Source: Pseudomonadota bacterium (lineage in GTDB: Bacteria > Pseudomonadota > Gammaproteobacteria > Xanthomonadales > Xanthomonadaceae). Taken from it: a stretch of 8,122 nucleotides of DNA. The stretch lies in NCBI GenBank assembly GCA_023439425.1, contig JAEXNZ010000455.1, forward strand, positions 1 to 8,122, read 5' to 3'. A program made the position numbers and the translations under genes. The notes under the pieces are model-generated. The model was not told the origin of the DNA. It searched no databases and saw only the letters and a list, made by a program, of their open reading frames with translations. The stretch's first letter is position 1, and every line of letters starts with the position of its first letter. Positions 6,030 through 8,122 of this stretch are shown here, one piece after another.

Positions 6030-6743
6030 TCAGCTCATCGGCTGCTGGATATCGGCAATGCGATAACCGGCGCTCTGCACGGTGTGCAGCAGCGGACGGT
6101 CGAACGGCTTGTCGATGATCTTGCGCAGGTTGTACAGATGGCTGCGCAGGGTGTCCGAGTCCGGCAGACCGTTGCCCCAGATCTCGCGCTCGATTTCCTG
6201 GCGGGTCACCACGCGGGGCGATTCGCGCATCAGGATGGTCAGCAGACGCAGCCCGATCGGCGAAAGCTGCAGCTCGGTACCGGCACGGGTGGCTCGCATG
6301 CTGACCGGGTCGAGCACAAGATCGGCGACCTTGAGCACTTCCGAACCCACCTGGCGGCGTTCGCGGCGGATCAGGGCACGCAGGCGTGCTTCCAGTTCCT
6401 GGATGGCGAACGGCTTGGTGAGGTAGTCATCGGCCCCGAAACCCAGGCCGGTGAGCTTGTCGTCCAGCGTGTCGCGCGCGGTCAGCATCAGCACCGGGGT
6501 CGACTTGCGGGCGTCGTTGCGCAGCCGGCGGCAGACTTCAATGCCGTCCAGTCGCGGCAGCATCAGGTCCAGCACCACCACGTCATAACTGTTTTCTGCG
6601 GCGAGCCGGTAGCCGTCCAGCCCGTCCTGGGCATAGTCGACCTCGAACCCACGGCCTTCCAGATACTCCCCGATCATCTCGGAGATGTTGCGGTTGTCTT
6701 CGACCACCAGCACCAGGCCGGAGGTTTCCTTTGTCTGACGCAT
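6030..6743 (-). CDS. OmpR/PhoB-family response regulator (237 aa), ColR-like
   Basis: This DNA-binding regulator should be the partner of the adjacent histidine kinase. The receiver domain (about 10-125) has the acidic pair Glu15/Asp16, phospho-acceptor Asp59 in V-V-V-L-D-L-M-L-P, Thr88 and Lys110 followed by Pro111, so all switch residues are present. The winged-helix output domain (about 136-233) has a recognition helix near D-S-D-T-L-R-S-H-L-Y-N-L-R-K (195-208) and the closing hairpin T-V-Q-S-A-G-Y-R-I. I chose ATG 6743 over ATG 6776 because a strong GAGGGAAG site lies directly upstream of 6743 and none precedes 6776. The receiver and linker resemble ColR of pseudomonads and xanthomonads, but orthology is not established here, so no symbol is given. 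It follows tesA in the same direction after 88 bp, with a candidate promoter in between. Confidence 0.94.
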   Translation of the reverse strand: MRQTKETSGLVLVVEDNRNISEMIGEYLEGRGFEVDYAQDGLDGYRLAAENSYDVVVLDLMLPRLDGIEVCRRLRNDARKSTPVLMLTARDTLDDKLTGLGFGADDYLTKPFAIQELEARLRALIRRERRQVGSEVLKVADLVLDPVSMRATRAGTELQLSPIGLRLLTILMRESPRVVTRQEIEREIWGNGLPDSDTLRSHLYNLRKIIDKPFDRPLLHTVQSAGYRIADIQQPMS

Positions 6744-6787
6744 GGGCTTCCCTCTTTCTTCAGCTTTGTGAAACATGCCGCATCGCC

Positions 6788-6816
6788 AGTAGACGCGGTG
6801 TGAAGTTTTTCAGCAA
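6788..6816 (-). promoter_or_regulatory. Candidate sigma-70 promoter for the response regulator
   Basis: On the minus strand TTGCTG (6816-6811) and TCTACT (6793-6788) are separated by 17 bp, matching 3/6 and 4/6 of the consensus. This would start transcription near 6781, giving a leader of about 38 bases before ATG 6743. It lies wholly between tesA and the regulator. It is a moderate match only; co-transcription from tesA is not excluded because no clear terminator follows tesA. Confidence 0.35.
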
Positions 6817-6831
6817 GGGGGGTGACAGGGG

Positions 6832-7482
6832 CTACAGCAGGGGCTTGAGCACCGGCCAGACGTTGTCCAGCACCTTCGGCTGGGCGGCGGCGGTGGGGTG
6901 CAGGCCGTCGGACTGCATCAGGTTCGGCTGCAGGGCCACGCCCTCCAGCAGGAAGGGCAGCAGCGGCACCTTGTACTGGCTGGCGAGGTCCGCATAGGTC
7001 TTGCGCAGGCGGTCGCGGTAGGCCGGGCCGTAGTTGGGCGGCACGTCGATGCCCAGCAGCACCACTTTGGCACCGCCCGCCTGGCTGGCGGTGATCATCT
7101 TTTCCAGGTTGCCGCGCAGCTGCGCCGGGGTCAGCCCGCGCAGGGCGTCATTGCCGCCCAATTCGATCACCACCACCCGGGGGCGGTGCTTGCTCAACAG
7201 GCCCGGCAGGCGGGTCAGCGCGCCGGCGGTGGTTTCGCCGCTGATGCTGGCGTTGACGATGGTCGGCGGCGGTTTGATCTGCTGGTTGACCCGTTGCTGA
7301 AGCAGGTTCACCCAGCCCGAAGCGGCCGGGATATTGTGGGCCGCACTGAGGCTGTCGCCGACCACCAGCACCACGTTGGCCGGTGCCGGACCTTTGGCAC
7401 AGGCCAGCGCCGGCAACAACAGCAACCATGCCAGCAGCCACATCATCGCGGCCGTCCGGCCCTTGTTCATTGCTTCGTACAT
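6832..7482 (-). CDS. tesA: Periplasmic GDSL thioesterase/arylesterase TesA (216 aa)
   Basis: TesA is an SGNH-fold hydrolase that cleaves acyl-CoA thioesters and aryl or short-chain esters in the periplasm. The SGNH blocks are complete: G-D-S-L-S (42-46) with nucleophile Ser44, the oxyanion Gly82 in N-A-S-I-S-G-E-T-T, G-G-N-D (109-112) with Asn111, and D-G-L-H-P (192-196) with Asp192/His195. It aligns along its length with E. coli TesA as I know it (V-N-A-S-I-S-G, E-L-G-G-N-D, L-R-G, V-P-L-L-P-F). A signal peptide spans about 1-29: basic start, hydrophobic core, and A-C-A for cleavage. Cys28 makes a lipoprotein conceivable, but the lipobox is not canonical. I chose ATG 7482 because GAGGA lies seven bases upstream. 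ATG 7470 is an alternative, and a longer frame to 7614 would run deep into ybbA. It is divergent from ybbA, as in E. coli. Confidence 0.93.
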   Translation of the reverse strand: MYEAMNKGRTAAMMWLLAWLLLLPALACAKGPAPANVVLVVGDSLSAAHNIPAASGWVNLLQQRVNQQIKPPPTIVNASISGETTAGALTRLPGLLSKHRPRVVVIELGGNDALRGLTPAQLRGNLEKMITASQAGGAKVVLLGIDVPPNYGPAYRDRLRKTYADLASQYKVPLLPFLLEGVALQPNLMQSDGLHPTAAAQPKVLDNVWPVLKPLL

Positions 7483-7494
7483 CGGAGAATCCTC

Positions 7495-8122
7495 ATCGAC
7501 AGCCTGTCCCCCCGCAGCGCGCCGGTTGCCATTACCGCCCACAACGTCGGCAAGTCCGCCCGTGGCCCAGAAGGTGAAGTCCACATCCTGGACAACATAG
7601 ACATGACCGTGCATGAAGGCCAGAGCGTGGCCATTGTCGGTGCCTCTGGTTCAGGCAAGACCACCCTGCTCGGCCTGCTGGCCGGGCTGGACCTGCCCAG
7701 CCGGGGCCAGATCACCCTGGCCGGTGCCACGCTGGGCGAGCTGGATGAGGAAGCCCGGGCGCAGCTGCGCGCGCGTGAGGTGGGCTTTGTGTTCCAGAGC
7801 TTCCACCTGCTGCCGGCACTCACCGCCGAAGAGAACATTGCCCTGCCACTGGAACTGGCCGGGCGCGAAGATCCGGCGCGGGTTCGCGAGGTGCTGGAAC
7901 AGGTGGGTCTGGGCCACCGCGCCCGCCATTACCCGCGCCAGCTGTCCGGCGGCGAGCAGCAGCGCGTGGCGCTGGCCCGTGCCTTCGTGGCGCGGCCGCG
8001 CATTCTGTTCGCCGATGAACCCACCGGCAGCCTGGACCAGAGCACCGGCCAGCAGATCAGCGACCTGCTGTTCGCGCTGAATGCCACCAGCGACACCACC
8101 CTGGTGCTGGTTACCCACGACC
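7495..8122 (+). CDS. ybbA: ABC transporter ATP-binding protein YbbA (partial, 3' end outside window)
   Basis: This is the cytoplasmic ATPase of a LolD/MacB-class ABC system. In E. coli it pairs with the permease YbbP, which would be expected just beyond the window. Counting from 7495, Walker A is G-A-S-G-S-G-K-T (49-56), followed by Q-loop Gln101, signature L-S-G-G-E-Q-Q-R (150-157), Walker B I-L-F-A-D-E-P with Asp174/Glu175, and H-loop His208 at the very end. It matches E. coli YbbA closely (V-G-F-V-F-Q-S-F, D-E-E-A-R-A). About 209 residues are visible of a usual length near 228. The start is odd: no ATG, GTG or TTG is in frame ahead of the first conserved strand. GGAGA (7484-7488) sits six bases before an ATC at 7495, and CTG 7504 is the other candidate. 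The next ATG (7603) would remove the N-terminal strand. The frame stays open upstream into tesA antisense sequence. Confidence 0.92.
   Translation, partial: MDSLSPRSAPVAITAHNVGKSARGPEGEVHILDNIDMTVHEGQSVAIVGASGSGKTTLLGLLAGLDLPSRGQITLAGATLGELDEEARAQLRAREVGFVFQSFHLLPALTAEENIALPLELAGREDPARVREVLEQVGLGHRARHYPRQLSGGEQQRVALARAFVARPRILFADEPTGSLDQSTGQQISDLLFALNATSDTTLVLVTHD

Noticed and set aside
6021..6803. Open plus-strand frame of 260 codons opposite the response regulator
   Set aside because: It mirrors a complete, well-conserved receiver plus winged-helix gene and shows no recognisable domain of its own.
7613..8080. Plus-strand 155-codon frame inside ybbA
   Set aside because: It is in the wrong frame (Trp/Cys/Arg/Pro-rich). 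The neighbouring frame carries Walker A, signature and Walker B motifs.
1..8122. CRISPR array, tRNA or rRNA genes, insertion-sequence transposase, phage integrase
   Set aside because: No spaced direct repeats, cloverleaf, rRNA signature or transposase/integrase motif was seen on either strand.

Overview
The window looks like Xanthomonadaceae chromosome, most likely Stenotrophomonas or a close relative. Three things point there: the high-GC codon use of the right half, the tesA/ybbA divergent pair with Gammaproteobacterial-type sequences, and a GTAG-tipped hairpin at 1232-1254 of the kind known as SMAG/REP in S. maltophilia. Species cannot be fixed from the sequence alone.

Left half (1-4611, all + strand): a run of five co-oriented unknown genes or gene remnants, visibly lower in GC than the right half. 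They are diverged paralogues. A helical module can be aligned by eye, largely without gaps, between and within them. It begins with an 'S/T-L-x3-F ... L-x2-L/I-x2-I/F' segment, runs through a long helix pair to a conserved Trp, and closes with a 'W/C-L-G-x-D/H-D/H-P-x-V/F' motif. The first copy (1-489) is partial and carries an in-frame TAA at 31-33, so I call it a pseudogene. Then come a 210-residue gene (555-1187), a 444-residue gene (1374-2708), a 302-residue gene joined to it by an ATGA overlap (2705-3613), and a 306-residue gene (3691-4611). None has a recognisable catalytic site, membrane segment or Sec signal. The four intact proteins lack acidic residues over their first 15 to 43 residues, and two end in flexible tails with a PPxY sequence. 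My best guess is a family of secreted or effector-like helical proteins, but function is unknown. This is the part of the window most likely to hold something undescribed.

Right half (4602-8122): conserved core genes. On the minus strand lie tesA (periplasmic GDSL thioesterase/arylesterase), an OmpR/PhoB-type response regulator and a membrane histidine kinase, in that transcriptional order. Regulator and kinase should form one two-component system. They are separated by 156 bp holding two GC-rich hairpins and an exact TATAAT, so the kinase may have its own promoter. Diverging from tesA is ybbA, the ATPase of a LolD/MacB-type ABC exporter, cut by the window end. The tesA-ybbA divergent pair is the same arrangement as in E. 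coli. ybbA has no ATG/GTG/TTG where its start should be.

The 3' ends of the last array gene and of the kinase gene overlap by 10 bp in convergent orientation, which marks a sharp accessory/core boundary.
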